In this document: in pieces, positions 26,391 through 36,004 of the stretch
Layout: every line of letters begins with the position of its first letter
Numbering within the stretch: the first letter of the stretch is position 1
Source: Lachnospiraceae bacterium AC2028
GTDB taxonomy: Bacteria > Bacillota > Clostridia > Lachnospirales > Lachnospiraceae
NCBI GenBank assembly: GCA_000702685.1
Contig: JNJD01000014.1
Span: 1 to 64,000, forward strand
Direction of reading: 5' to 3'
Length of the DNA: 64,000 nt
Notes under the pieces: model-generated
What the model was told of the DNA's origin: nothing
The model's database searches: none
The model's input: only the letters and a program-made list of their open reading frames with translations
Program-made: the position numbers and the translations under genes

Positions 26391-29300
26391 TTGGCTACCT
26401 GTAATATGAAAAAGAAAATAGCTATTTTTCATATATTGTCATTCGCCCTGCCTTTCGTGCTTATGGCTGTTTCGTTTGTCATAGTCGACATATATCCGGG
26501 AGGAGAGTATACCCCCTTTATTCTGGATCTAAAAACGGAACAGCTTGCTTTCTACAACTATCTGAATAATCTGTCGAAAGGCTTCAATTCTCTGGTCTAT
26601 CAATCCATGGGAGGACTTGGCGGAGGTGTGATCGATTCGCTTCAGATGTGTTGCGGTCCTGCCGTGTTCTTATTTTCTTTATTTGATGTTCGATCTTTCC
26701 CTGCGGTTCTATGGTTTATAATCGTCTGCATGATCGGATCCTGCGGTCTTTCTGAGTATATTTATCTTAAAAATGGATTTCGCAAGATGGGTTCGGATCA
26801 TCTGGCTCTGCTGTTATCGATATGCTACGCACTTATGTCATGTATGGTTGTTTATACCATAGTCCCGGCATGGATATGGGGTGGCATGTTACTTCCGATG
26901 GTTGCATTGGGGCTTGATCAGCTGATCGATGAAAAAAAATATCCTCTGTTTATAGCTTCTGTTTCATTAGCCATAATAGCCGATTACTATATGGCATATA
27001 TTCTTATTGTTTTTTCCGTTATTTATTTTCTGTACAGAGTTCTGATCCTGAAGGTTTCTGTCCGCCGTTTTCTCAACCTGTCATTACAGTGCCTGACTTG
27101 CGGTATATTAAGCTGTCTTCTTTCGGCATTTTCATGGCTTCCGGTTTTATATGATCTTGTACTCGGGAAAGGTGCAGAGAACAGATTGGTTTCATATGGC
27201 CTCATCAGAAATCCGGCTGAAGTTATTTTTCAACTGCTTCCTATTAGTTATGACGGACTTCTTAAGCATTCCCTTCCCTTCATCTATTGTGGCATTGGCC
27301 CTGTTATCCTTCTTATGTTTTATTTTTTGAACAGGAAAATATCCCGCAGGGAAAAGTTCGCATCCCTAATCCTTCTGATCATCCTGTTTTTGTGCCTGAT
27401 GATAGGCTCCCTTGATATAGTATGGATGTTTTTTGCGGAACCCAACGGATACCCTTCCAGGTATTCATTTGTCATATCATTTACTCTGCTGATGATTGCT
27501 GCTGGAAATGATGATCAGTTCTCCTCACTTGAAAAATCCGGGAAGTTGAGGATTTTGAAACCGGTTTTGCTGGTATTTGTATGTGCAGAACTTTGTTTTA
27601 ACTCCGTTTATATGCTCAGATCTATGAATGAGGATGTCGGACCGTATGCCGGATATGAAGAGTACGATCGGGTATGCGATATAATGGACAGGATCAAAAC
27701 GGAATATTCGATCACGGGCGGAACCGGGCGAACAGTTAAGAATTGGAGGTATACCAATGATGACGGAATAATGTTCGGATATCCGGATATAGATTATTTC
27801 TCATCCAGTTATAATTCAGGCCTTCACAAGCTTCTCACGGATCTGGGGCTCAACGGTCAGTTTCACCTTATCAGATCTACAGGCTTGACACCGCCTGTGG
27901 CTTCGGTATTGAATGTTGAATACCTTATACAGTATGGTAATACCTTCGGAGATTATTATTCATATCTTGGAAACGTTGACGGATTAGATATATATCACAA
28001 TGATGTCAGACTCCCTCTAGCATTCGCTATTGAAGCAGATTTAAGTAAGGAACTAGCTGATCTCGGAGATGATCCGTTTGAAAATATCAATGTTTTGTTG
28101 CACGATCTGGGCGGATCATCAGATGCATTCAGCCATCTTACCGTTAAAACAAGTGAAAATTCGGTGAGCGTTATCCCGGAAAATGGCAAGAGACTATGGA
28201 TGTATGCTAAACCAGAATATACTTCCGGCGGTGATATACATACAGAGAATATCGGATCATACCTTATATATGCGGATGGAAATCCCATAGGTGAATATGC
28301 CAACACGGTTTCTCCGTATTCGGTTGAGCTTGGCACAGGGGCAGGTATGCCCATCAATCTAACCTTTGAAAAAAATATTCCTGTTCAGACAGTATATATG
28401 GCTACCTACAATGAAGAAGAAACCGCTGTCATGATAGGTGATATCAGTGACAGAGCGGCTTATGATGTATGCAGTGCCGGTGAAGGAATTGTTTTCAGCA
28501 TAGATCTTGATTCCCCAAGATATGTAATGGTCACGATTCCATATCTGAAAGGATACCGGGTATATGTTGACGGAGTGAAAACCGGTTATACATCATACAG
28601 AAATGCCCTTCTTGCACTGCATGCAGAAGCCGGGCATCACGATGTCGTCATTACATATTCAGCTCCCGGATTGAAAGGTGGTATTATCATCACGATTGCA
28701 ACGCTGATCGGCACGATCGTAACTTTGATAATTTATAAGCGCAGATCACACATGAAGATTAATAAGTCTCTTATTCTTGAAAAATTTAAATCTGCATATC
28801 AGGTAAAGATGATAGTGAGTCTTTATCTGTCATATCTGATGGTCCGGGGGGCATATATATCCGGTGGAAATACCGGTCCGTTCATATTTAGACTGATTTT
28901 TCTTGTTCCAGTGTCGGCATTGATCGTATATGCATTGCTGACATTTTTGTATTGGAGTTTTGACAGGTTCAGTGTCAAAGCCCGGAAGAAGGTTGGTTTT
29001 ACTGATAATACGGTTATTGTATTCTTTGTTACGTTTTTTATACTGATAGTATTCTATTCCATAGAATTTCTTGCATTTTATCCCGGAATGTTCAATTTTG
29101 ACGGTCCGGATCAGCTTAATATGTATCTTAATGGAGAGCTCTCTGAACTGAATCCACTGCTTCATACTCTTATAATTGGAAAGATCATAGTTGGAATCTA
29201 TTCATTGGGATTTGATATTTCAGTTGGGATTGCAGTTTATACCATATTTCAATACAGCGTTATTGCACTTTGCTTTTCTTACATGCTCCGATATGTATAT

Positions 29301-30350
29301 CATAAGTGCGGAACCGCAATGTGGATCATATCATGTCTGTTTATTGCTGTATTTCCTACGATCACTCTTCAGGTGATGTCATCTACAAAAGATTCATTTT
29401 TTGTGGGCTTTTTTGTTTTGTTCCTGACATTATCCCTGGAACTGTATGAGGATAATGCTGAAAACAGTATGAGAGCAGTTAAGTATTCATTTTGGGTCAT
29501 ATCAGCTTTTCTGGTACTGGTTTTCAGAAATAATTTTATATTAGCGTTCCCGGTTCTTATGATCGCATTGCTCAAGGTCAGTTCGGACAGAAAGAAGACC
29601 GTAATAAGTCTGATATCCGTTATTTTATTGTTTTTGTGCTATAAATTTCTGGTTGTCAGGCCAATCGTCAATGTGAAATATGATACCAGAGAGCTTTTTT
29701 CTGTTCCGGCCCAGCAAATGGCGGCTGTCTATCTAGATGAAAACTCTGAATTATCCGATCGGGATAGAGAAGTGATCGAAACATTTCTTGGAGATAATCT
29801 GAGAGAATATATCCCTGAAATAGCAGATATTGTGAAAATCTCTCTTAATATGGGGTATTACAGGGAAAATCGGGGATTGGTTTTAAAGACATGGATTGAT
29901 TCGGCTGTTCATAATCCCAAAACTGCACTCAGGGCCTTTTCCCGGCTTAACAGCGGATTATGGTATCCGGTACAGGATCTGACGCTTTATTGGGACGGAA
30001 GTAAGGGATACTGGCCCGTTGGCAGTACGGAGCCTTTCTACGTAGATTCTAAATTTGTTCCTTTGACGCTTGTATACTTATGGTTTTCATCGACCGATTT
30101 TTCGAATAAACCGCTAATTCCGGTTTATCTGCTGTTTGCACCCGCGACTTTTTTCTATATTTTTGTCATAATGTGGGGGTATGCCGTTAAGAATAAAAGA
30201 AAAGTGTTTACAGCCTTGTTTGCGTTCGTTTTTGTATATTGGTCTACTTACTTGCTTGGGCCGGTGGCTCTGGTTCGATATGTAATCTTTCTGTACGCGA
30301 TATTGCCGCTCTATTTTCCTCTTATTATTGAGAAGAATAGGGCAGATTGA
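26391..30350 (+). CDS. YfhO (paralogue 3) fused to a DUF6020-like membrane glycosyltransferase
   Basis: A 1319-residue two-part membrane protein. Residues 1-787 are a complete YfhO protein: DIYPGGEYT signature, conserved Asp, KGFNSLVYQSMGGLGGG loop, beta domain with IPYLKGYRVYVDGV, and the terminal helix. From about 788 a second polytopic part begins, with YPGMFNFDGPDQ (about 898) and SSTKDSFF, marks of DUF6020-type membrane proteins thought to be GT-C-like. The internal ATG at 28752 has no ribosome-binding site, so a true fusion is likelier than two genes. The start is TTG 26391, placed well after GGGGTGAG; ATG 26406 is the alternative. The fusion suggests two coupled steps on one glycan. 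Confidence 0.8.
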   Translation: MATCNMKKKIAIFHILSFALPFVLMAVSFVIVDIYPGGEYTPFILDLKTEQLAFYNYLNNLSKGFNSLVYQSMGGLGGGVIDSLQMCCGPAVFLFSLFDVRSFPAVLWFIIVCMIGSCGLSEYIYLKNGFRKMGSDHLALLLSICYALMSCMVVYTIVPAWIWGGMLLPMVALGLDQLIDEKKYPLFIASVSLAIIADYYMAYILIVFSVIYFLYRVLILKVSVRRFLNLSLQCLTCGILSCLLSAFSWLPVLYDLVLGKGAENRLVSYGLIRNPAEVIFQLLPISYDGLLKHSLPFIYCGIGPVILLMFYFLNRKISRREKFASLILLIILFLCLMIGSLDIVWMFFAEPNGYPSRYSFVISFTLLMIAAGNDDQFSSLEKSGKLRILKPVLLVFVCAELCFNSVYMLRSMNEDVGPYAGYEEYDRVCDIMDRIKTEYSITGGTGRTVKNWRYTNDDGIMFGYPDIDYFSSSYNSGLHKLLTDLGLNGQFHLIRSTGLTPPVASVLNVEYLIQYGNTFGDYYSYLGNVDGLDIYHNDVRLPLAFAIEADLSKELADLGDDPFENINVLLHDLGGSSDAFSHLTVKTSENSVSVIPENGKRLWMYAKPEYTSGGDIHTENIGSYLIYADGNPIGEYANTVSPYSVELGTGAGMPINLTFEKNIPVQTVYMATYNEEETAVMIGDISDRAAYDVCSAGEGIVFSIDLDSPRYVMVTIPYLKGYRVYVDGVKTGYTSYRNALLALHAEAGHHDVVITYSAPGLKGGIIITIATLIGTIVTLIIYKRRSHMKINKSLILEKFKSAYQVKMIVSLYLSYLMVRGAYISGGNTGPFIFRLIFLVPVSALIVYALLTFLYWSFDRFSVKARKKVGFTDNTVIVFFVTFFILIVFYSIEFLAFYPGMFNFDGPDQLNMYLNGELSELNPLLHTLIIGKIIVGIYSLGFDISVGIAVYTIFQYSVIALCFSYMLRYVYHKCGTAMWIISCLFIAVFPTITLQVMSSTKDSFFVGFFVLFLTLSLELYEDNAENSMRAVKYSFWVISAFLVLVFRNNFILAFPVLMIALLKVSSDRKKTVISLISVILLFLCYKFLVVRPIVNVKYDTRELFSVPAQQMAAVYLDENSELSDRDREVIETFLGDNLREYIPEIADIVKISLNMGYYRENRGLVLKTWIDSAVHNPKTALRAFSRLNSGLWYPVQDLTLYWDGSKGYWPVGSTEPFYVDSKFVPLTLVYLWFSSTDFSNKPLIPVYLLFAPATFFYIFVIMWGYAVKNKRKVFTALFAFVFVYWSTYLLGPVALVRYVIFLYAILPLYFPLIIEKNRAD

Positions 30351-30369
30351 TACAGCAAACAGCTATATA

Positions 30370-30378
30370 TGGTATAAT
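30370..30378 (+). promoter_or_regulatory. Extended -10 promoter before the acyltransferase
   Basis: TGGTATAAT combines TGn with a perfect TATAAT about 34 bases before GTG 30412. A TTGATA lies 20 bases upstream of the -10, which is longer than ideal. It probably drives the AT-rich glycan block. Confidence 0.5.
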
Positions 30379-30411
30379 AATTAAGTTAAGTTTAGTGGGG
30401 GATGGCCCGAA

Positions 30412-31554
30412 GTGGAAAAGGCAGCAAAGGGAAGACAATCGAACATTGAATTGCTTCGTATCCTTGCTATGATGGGTATAATAATTCATCATATTACGCT
30501 TCATTGCATTTTTATTCAGCTAACAGATGTTAATTCGATCAATCAGCTGGGGAATGCATTTTTCTGTACCCCACAGTTTTATCCCGAATTGTGGCTTGTT
30601 GACATTGGAGCATTCCTTGGAAGCGTTGGAGATGCTTTGTTTATCCTTATCTCAGGTTACTTTCTGGTAGAAAAGGAAACACTTCACATAAGCAAAACCA
30701 CGTTTAAACTTGTGTCTCAGAGCCTGTTTGCTGCTTTTATGGTAGTCACAATTAATCTTATATATCACAGGGCAGGGCTGTCTCTGAATGATACGTTTCT
30801 ACCGGGGATTGAGGCAATGGTTGGACCGGTGAGAACTGAATTTTTCAATAAATCTTTCTGGTATATAGGATATTATTATTGCATTTTCATCTTCGCAGCA
30901 GTTTTTCTTAATGCCTTCTTGCGTAAACTTACCCGGCAGCAGTATCTTGCGTTTGTCCTTGCATTATTTGGGATCATAGAATTCTCATTTTCTAGGGAAC
31001 TGATAAGCGGTATTTCCGGGAATTTATCTACCTTTATAATTGGGGTGTTTCTGTTTTCTCTTGGTGGATACATTAAGAAGTATGATCCATTTTCAAAGAT
31101 CAAGACGTGGCTGCTTCCTGTACTGATCATTCTGACTTTCGCAGGGATATGTTATTCGACATATTATTCCAGAGTCTTGGATATAGAAAGATATATCAGG
31201 TCAAACTCTGATATCAGCTATATTCAGAGTACATATGTCTTCGGAATCTATAATATTCTTGTGATCATAAATGTTATCTCTGTACTTGAATTGTTCAGCA
31301 GAATAAAGATCAAGACTAATAGAATCATCAATTTCCTAGGAAGTGCCACTTTTATGTGTTATCTGATCCATGATAACGAGCTGTTTTATGCATTGTGGAA
31401 TAAGTATGATTGGATCAAAGCGTTGTGCTTTAGTCCGATTGAATATACTTGTAACTTATTCAGTTTGTCACTAATTACATTTTTGGCTGGAGTTATAGCA
31501 TTTATTGTTTTTCAGATGATTAATATATTTATTGGAAAAATTCATTCGAAATGA
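30412..31554 (+). CDS. Membrane acyltransferase (acyltransferase 3 family)
   Basis: A 380-residue protein with about ten helices. The N-terminus has the family pattern RQSNIELLRILAMMGIIIHH, with the presumed catalytic His in the first helix. It continues with GDALFILISGYFL and FWYIGYYY. Members acetylate or otherwise acylate sugars of exopolysaccharide, wall glycans or lipid-linked oligosaccharides at the membrane. The start is GTG 30412 after a GGGGGA site. It begins the glycan block downstream of its own promoter; the precise acceptor sugar is unknown. Confidence 0.85.
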   Translation: MEKAAKGRQSNIELLRILAMMGIIIHHITLHCIFIQLTDVNSINQLGNAFFCTPQFYPELWLVDIGAFLGSVGDALFILISGYFLVEKETLHISKTTFKLVSQSLFAAFMVVTINLIYHRAGLSLNDTFLPGIEAMVGPVRTEFFNKSFWYIGYYYCIFIFAAVFLNAFLRKLTRQQYLAFVLALFGIIEFSFSRELISGISGNLSTFIIGVFLFSLGGYIKKYDPFSKIKTWLLPVLIILTFAGICYSTYYSRVLDIERYIRSNSDISYIQSTYVFGIYNILVIINVISVLELFSRIKIKTNRIINFLGSATFMCYLIHDNELFYALWNKYDWIKALCFSPIEYTCNLFSLSLITFLAGVIAFIVFQMINIFIGKIHSK

Positions 31555-31603
31555 AATGAATGATTTTTTCATTATAAAATATCTGTAAATTGGTTGAGAG
31601 TTT

Positions 31604-32548
31604 ATGGTTTCGGTAATAGTTCCTGTATATAATAGAGAATCAACAATTGAAAAATGTATTAATTCTATTCTTTCCCAATCATATAAAGATTTAGAGATTA
31701 TCCTTGTGAATGACGGGTCGTCAGATCGGTCCGGAACGATTTGCGAACATTATTCCAGCATAGATGATAGGATCAAGTATTTTAAAATATATAATTCCGG
31801 AGTTGCTGAGGCGAGAAACGTCGGTCTGAGAAATGCCGTCGGGGAATATGTTACATTTGTTGACTCGGATGATTATCTTGATAAGGAATATGTCTCTATA
31901 CTTTTTAATGCTATAGATAATACACATAATGTTATGGCAATTTCTAGTTATTCCGAGATAATAAATGAAAAAGAGTATTTGAAACACCAATACTCATCAG
32001 TTGAATATCCGTCAGATAAATATATTAATGATATGCTGTACTGCAGAGTACAGGGAGGGTTGTGCTGGGGGAAAATATATAGGCGTGAATTGATACATAC
32101 GCTGTTCGAAAAATATAACTACTGTGAAGATGTTATGTTTGTATTCAATTATCTATTTTTCAACAGTGGATCAATATCTGTGGTGTCAGATCCACTTTAT
32201 CATTACGTGAGGCACGAAAAAAGTATAACCGGTGGAAAGAAAGCTTCTGATCTGATTGATGCAATCCTTGTAGCTGAAGCTATCTATAAAAAATGTGAAA
32301 CGAATAATTCGTGTCATTCTAAAGCAGCCAAAGCATTTATAGTAAATAATTCTTTATTTGCTTATCTTCAGTCTTCTAAAGAGAAGAGTACTGATGCAGA
32401 CATATTACGCAATAAAATTAAAAAACTGGTTGCTGAGAATAGAAAATATGTTTTATCGGATAAGGATGCAACAATAAAGACAAAAGGAGCATGTATTCTT
32501 TCAAGTATTTCGTATGGCTTGTTGACATTAATGTATGGTTTAGTCTGA
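31604..32548 (+). CDS. Glycosyltransferase family 2
   Basis: A 314-residue GT-A-fold transferase. It begins VSVIVPVYNRESTIEKC, has the acceptor-side motif LVNDGSSDRSG, and carries the metal-binding DSDD (VTFVDSDDY). It has no membrane segment at its start and would act on the cytoplasmic face, adding a sugar from a nucleotide donor to a lipid-linked oligosaccharide. It has WcaA/EpsJ-like character; the sugar cannot be told. A GAGAG site precedes ATG 31604. Confidence 0.88.
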   Translation: MVSVIVPVYNRESTIEKCINSILSQSYKDLEIILVNDGSSDRSGTICEHYSSIDDRIKYFKIYNSGVAEARNVGLRNAVGEYVTFVDSDDYLDKEYVSILFNAIDNTHNVMAISSYSEIINEKEYLKHQYSSVEYPSDKYINDMLYCRVQGGLCWGKIYRRELIHTLFEKYNYCEDVMFVFNYLFFNSGSISVVSDPLYHYVRHEKSITGGKKASDLIDAILVAEAIYKKCETNNSCHSKAAKAFIVNNSLFAYLQSSKEKSTDADILRNKIKKLVAENRKYVLSDKDATIKTKGACILSSISYGLLTLMYGLV

Positions 32549-32573
32549 CAGTTATAAATCAGGAGAATTTAAG

Positions 32574-33377
32574 TTGTATAGAGTTCAAATCTCTGTTATT
32601 ACAGTTTGCTATAACGCTGAAAATGAAATTGAAAAGACTATTAGGTCTATTTTAGCTCAGGATTATGCAGATTATGAGTACATAATCAAAGATGGACTTT
32701 CGAGTGACGGAACACTTGAGATTGCAAATAGTTTTTCCAATGAATTTGAAAAAAAGAATGTACCTTACAAGATTTATTCAGGTAAGGATTCAGGCATCTA
32801 CGATGCAATGAATGAATCATTGTCTTATGCCAGTGGCGATTGGGTGATATATATTAATGCAGGTGATGAATTATATGATCTTTCTGTTTTGAGCAGAATC
32901 TCTCCATATTTATCTAATGATATAAAAGTATTATATGGCGATGTGATGCTCAAGGAGAATGGGTATACCAAAATATTTAAAGCTCAGGATATGAATGGTT
33001 TCCGTATGACTAATCCCATATGTCATCAAGGCGCATTTACCAGATTGGATATCGTCAGAAAATACAGATTTAATCTTGATTATAAGATTGCTGCTGATTT
33101 TGACATGTTTCTGAGAATATATACAGATTACCCGGATGGTTTTAAATATGTGGAAATGATTGTTTCCAATTATTTGATGGGTGGGTTAAGCGGGAGAAGA
33201 GTTTTTCTAAGAGAAAAAGAATTTGATTTATCGAGAAAAGCCAACAAAACAGATAGGGTATTTATTCCTATTTTTCAGATAATTAAAATATGCTTTGTCG
33301 AGTATTTAAGGATTGTTTTGATAAATGTTTTGGGGAAACGTTTCTATTCAATTAGACGTGGATGGAGAATCATATAA
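32574..33377 (+). CDS. Glycosyltransferase family 2 (WcaE/PgaC-like subgroup)
   Basis: A 267-residue GT2 enzyme: ISVITVCYNAENEIEKT, then IIKDGLSSDGT and YINAGDELY, where the usual DxD is replaced by AGDE as in many colanic-acid-type GT2 proteins. The start is TTG 32574, eight bases after AGGAGA; no better start exists. Its stop overlaps the start of the next gene by one base (TAATG), so the two are translationally coupled. Substrate unknown. Confidence 0.85.
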   Translation: MYRVQISVITVCYNAENEIEKTIRSILAQDYADYEYIIKDGLSSDGTLEIANSFSNEFEKKNVPYKIYSGKDSGIYDAMNESLSYASGDWVIYINAGDELYDLSVLSRISPYLSNDIKVLYGDVMLKENGYTKIFKAQDMNGFRMTNPICHQGAFTRLDIVRKYRFNLDYKIAADFDMFLRIYTDYPDGFKYVEMIVSNYLMGGLSGRRVFLREKEFDLSRKANKTDRVFIPIFQIIKICFVEYLRIVLINVLGKRFYSIRRGWRII

Positions 33378-34597
33378 TGAAAAAAATAGTTCATGTAACT
33401 TTTTCTGATGATTCCGGAGGCGCGGCAATAGCAGCCTATAGATTACATAGAGCTATGCTTGCATGTGGACTTGATTCAAATATGCTTGTATTTGATAAGA
33501 AAAGATCTGAGGAAAATATCTATTCTCTTTCTCAAAATGATTTTAGCTTATTTTTCGCTAAATTTAAAACTTACGTGATTGCTGACCGAGGATACATTTT
33601 TGACAGAGAAAGAGGTTTTTATTCCAAGTTCATTATTGGCAGTAATATAAAGAAAAATAAAGTAATTAATTCCGCAGATATCATAGTAATTCATTGGATT
33701 TGCAAAGGTGTATTAAATTCTCATAACATAATTGACCTGTTAAAACAAGGAAAAGAAGTGTTTTGGGTGATGCATGATATGTTCCCCATTACTGGAGGGT
33801 GTCATCATTCTTTTGATTGTGAAAATTTTATGAATGACTGTGATCATTGTCCTTTTTCTGGAGTGCATAAAAATGAAGCACATAAGCAATTTGAGAGGAA
33901 ATGCAAACTAAAAAAATATAATAATATGCATTGGATTGCACCAAGTAAATGGTTATTTGATAAAGCTTCATCTTCAAATGCAATATGCAAAGACAGATTA
34001 TACAATATTCCCAATATTATAAGTGATCACTTTTTCCCTTTAAACAAGGAATTTTCAAGAAAAGCATTAAAACTTGATAACACAAAAAAGTATGTTTTAT
34101 ATGGAGCTGATGGGGTCATTAATAATCCATATAAAAGAATAGATATCTTTTTTGATGTGATAAATGCTTTGTATAAAAAGCGCAGAAATGATATTGAAGT
34201 TTTGATTTTTGGAACTGGTGATAATTCTTCTATATCTGATAAAATACCATATAACGTACATTTTATGGGAGCAATAAATGATGAAAGGACTATGAATTTG
34301 CTATACAATGCATCTGATGTGTTTGTTTCAACGTCTATGGCGGAAAATTATCCTTTAACTATACAGGAAGCAAAATATTGTGATATTCCAATTGTTTCTT
34401 TTGATGTTGGTGGAACTTCTGATGTAATTGGGAATTATACAGATGGTAAATTGATTCCTTTTTTTGATGTATCTGCTATGGCCAATGCAATTGATTCTGT
34501 TTTATCTCAAAATCATTCATGCTTTGAACGAAATGATAGATTTCAGGAACGCAACGATACAATTAATAGATTTTTATCTATTTTAAACGCAGATTAG
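33377..34597 (+). CDS. Glycosyltransferase family 4
   Basis: A 406-residue GT-B-fold transferase. The N-terminal half starts HVTFSDDSGGAAIAAYRLHRAM, a typical acceptor-domain motif with a Gly-rich turn. The C-terminal donor domain has FMGAINDERTMNLLYNASDVFVS and MAENYPLTIQEAKYCDIPIV, the GT4 E-x7-E element. A Cys-rich segment (CHHSFDCENFMNDCDHCPF) is typical of a GT4 subgroup with a possible metal site. ATG 33377 is preferred over ATG 33362 because GGAGAA precedes it and it touches the upstream stop. Confidence 0.88.
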   Translation: MKKIVHVTFSDDSGGAAIAAYRLHRAMLACGLDSNMLVFDKKRSEENIYSLSQNDFSLFFAKFKTYVIADRGYIFDRERGFYSKFIIGSNIKKNKVINSADIIVIHWICKGVLNSHNIIDLLKQGKEVFWVMHDMFPITGGCHHSFDCENFMNDCDHCPFSGVHKNEAHKQFERKCKLKKYNNMHWIAPSKWLFDKASSSNAICKDRLYNIPNIISDHFFPLNKEFSRKALKLDNTKKYVLYGADGVINNPYKRIDIFFDVINALYKKRRNDIEVLIFGTGDNSSISDKIPYNVHFMGAINDERTMNLLYNASDVFVSTSMAENYPLTIQEAKYCDIPIVSFDVGGTSDVIGNYTDGKLIPFFDVSAMANAIDSVLSQNHSCFERNDRFQERNDTINRFLSILNAD

Positions 34598-34669
34598 TGT
34601 TATATGATTTCTTGATATTAATGAGTTTTGCTTCATATGTCTTCTATGATTGGTTAGTCACAATAAGAC

Positions 34670-36004
34670 ATGGTTGATAATAAGAGAAAAATAAAAAACG
34701 CATTTGATAATTCGGCATGGATGATTGTTTCGAAAACGCTGAATATTTTGATGGGGTTGACTGTAAGCATATTTGTGACACGTTATTTGGGGCGGGAACG
34801 AATCGGTATTATGGCTGACGCTGCAGCAATATCGGGTTTTTTTGGCTTTTTAGCTTCTTTCGGTTTGTTGGATATAGTAATCACAAAGTTTTCCCTGGAA
34901 CGTGAGCGATCGGCTGAAATTGCCGCTACAGGAATGTCTATTATGTTCTGTGGTGGCCTATTAGCTATAATGCTATCAGTAAGCGGTGCAATTGCTCTTC
35001 AAGTATCTAAAGAAGTTCTCGTATATGTTGTTGTCGATTCAATTGTCTATTTATTTCAATGCTTGAATATATATGAATATTGGTTCTACAGTCTTTCGAA
35101 ATCCAAGATTTATGCAATTGTACAGTTTTTTATGCATGTTTTATTTATGGGATTTAGGTTGGCGGGAGTTAGCTTAAAGGCGAATCTTGCATTCTTTATA
35201 ATTGTGGCTTCTTTAGAAATAATTGTTATCTATGCGTCTTCACTTTTGTGTTATATCCTTATTAAATCTCCATTTATAGGCATATTCAGATTTGATCGAT
35301 ATTTATGCTATGAGTTGCTCAAATTGGCTCTCCCTATGGTTGTTATGGGGGCAGCGTCAACAATCTATATGAAGGTCGATCAGATAATGGTTGGTAAAAT
35401 GATGGGAGATGGAGAACTTGGTCTTTATTCAGTTGCTGTAACTCTTGCCGAATATTGGTATTTTATTCCGACAACAATATATTCATCTTTTCTTCCGTTG
35501 CTATCTGAAAGATATAGTTCAAAAGAATTGTTTATTAGGTTACTACAGCGATTTGCTGATATTATGACCGCGATTGGTTATTTTGCGATAGTGTGTGTAT
35601 CAGTTTTTGGACATTGGGGTGTTGACTTGCTGTATGGAAATGAATTTTTTGGTTCAGCTAATATCTTAATAATTTACATATGGTCCGGACTATTTACATG
35701 TATTTCTTTTCCGGCGCATTCATATTACATTATCAATAAGGATACAAAAACTGTTATGTGGACAAATATAATTGGAGCATGCTTGAATTTTGCATTCAAT
35801 ATTGTATTAATACAACAGTTTGGTACTCTTGGCGCTGCAATTGCAACTTTATTAGAGTATATGATTGTGACGTTTGGTCAGATGATTGTTTTGAGAAAGA
35901 AATATGGAGAATTATATTTAGTACAACTTAAAGCTTTTTTTCCTTTTGTAAGACTTTTTAAGATTCTTGCATCTATGAAGATATCAAAAGAGGAACAGCA
36001 CTGA
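34670..36004 (+). CDS. wzx: Polysaccharide flippase (Wzx-like, MOP superfamily)
   Basis: A 444-residue protein with about 12-14 helices. It begins NAFDNSAWMIVSKTLNILMGLTVS and carries the family pattern YLGRERIGIMADAAAISGF and ASTIYMKVDQIMVGKMMGD. Wzx proteins move undecaprenyl-pyrophosphate-linked repeat units across the membrane. No Wzy polymerase or initiating phosphoglycosyl transferase is recognised in the window. ATG 34670 lacks a clear ribosome-binding site. The stop shares one base with the next gene's start. Confidence 0.88.
   Translation: MVDNKRKIKNAFDNSAWMIVSKTLNILMGLTVSIFVTRYLGRERIGIMADAAAISGFFGFLASFGLLDIVITKFSLERERSAEIAATGMSIMFCGGLLAIMLSVSGAIALQVSKEVLVYVVVDSIVYLFQCLNIYEYWFYSLSKSKIYAIVQFFMHVLFMGFRLAGVSLKANLAFFIIVASLEIIVIYASSLLCYILIKSPFIGIFRFDRYLCYELLKLALPMVVMGAASTIYMKVDQIMVGKMMGDGELGLYSVAVTLAEYWYFIPTTIYSSFLPLLSERYSSKELFIRLLQRFADIMTAIGYFAIVCVSVFGHWGVDLLYGNEFFGSANILIIYIWSGLFTCISFPAHSYYIINKDTKTVMWTNIIGACLNFAFNIVLIQQFGTLGAAIATLLEYMIVTFGQMIVLRKKYGELYLVQLKAFFPFVRLFKILASMKISKEEQH

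Noticed and set aside
28752-30350. DUF6020 part as a separate gene starting at the internal ATG
   Set aside because: No ribosome-binding site before the ATG and the frame is continuous with YfhO.
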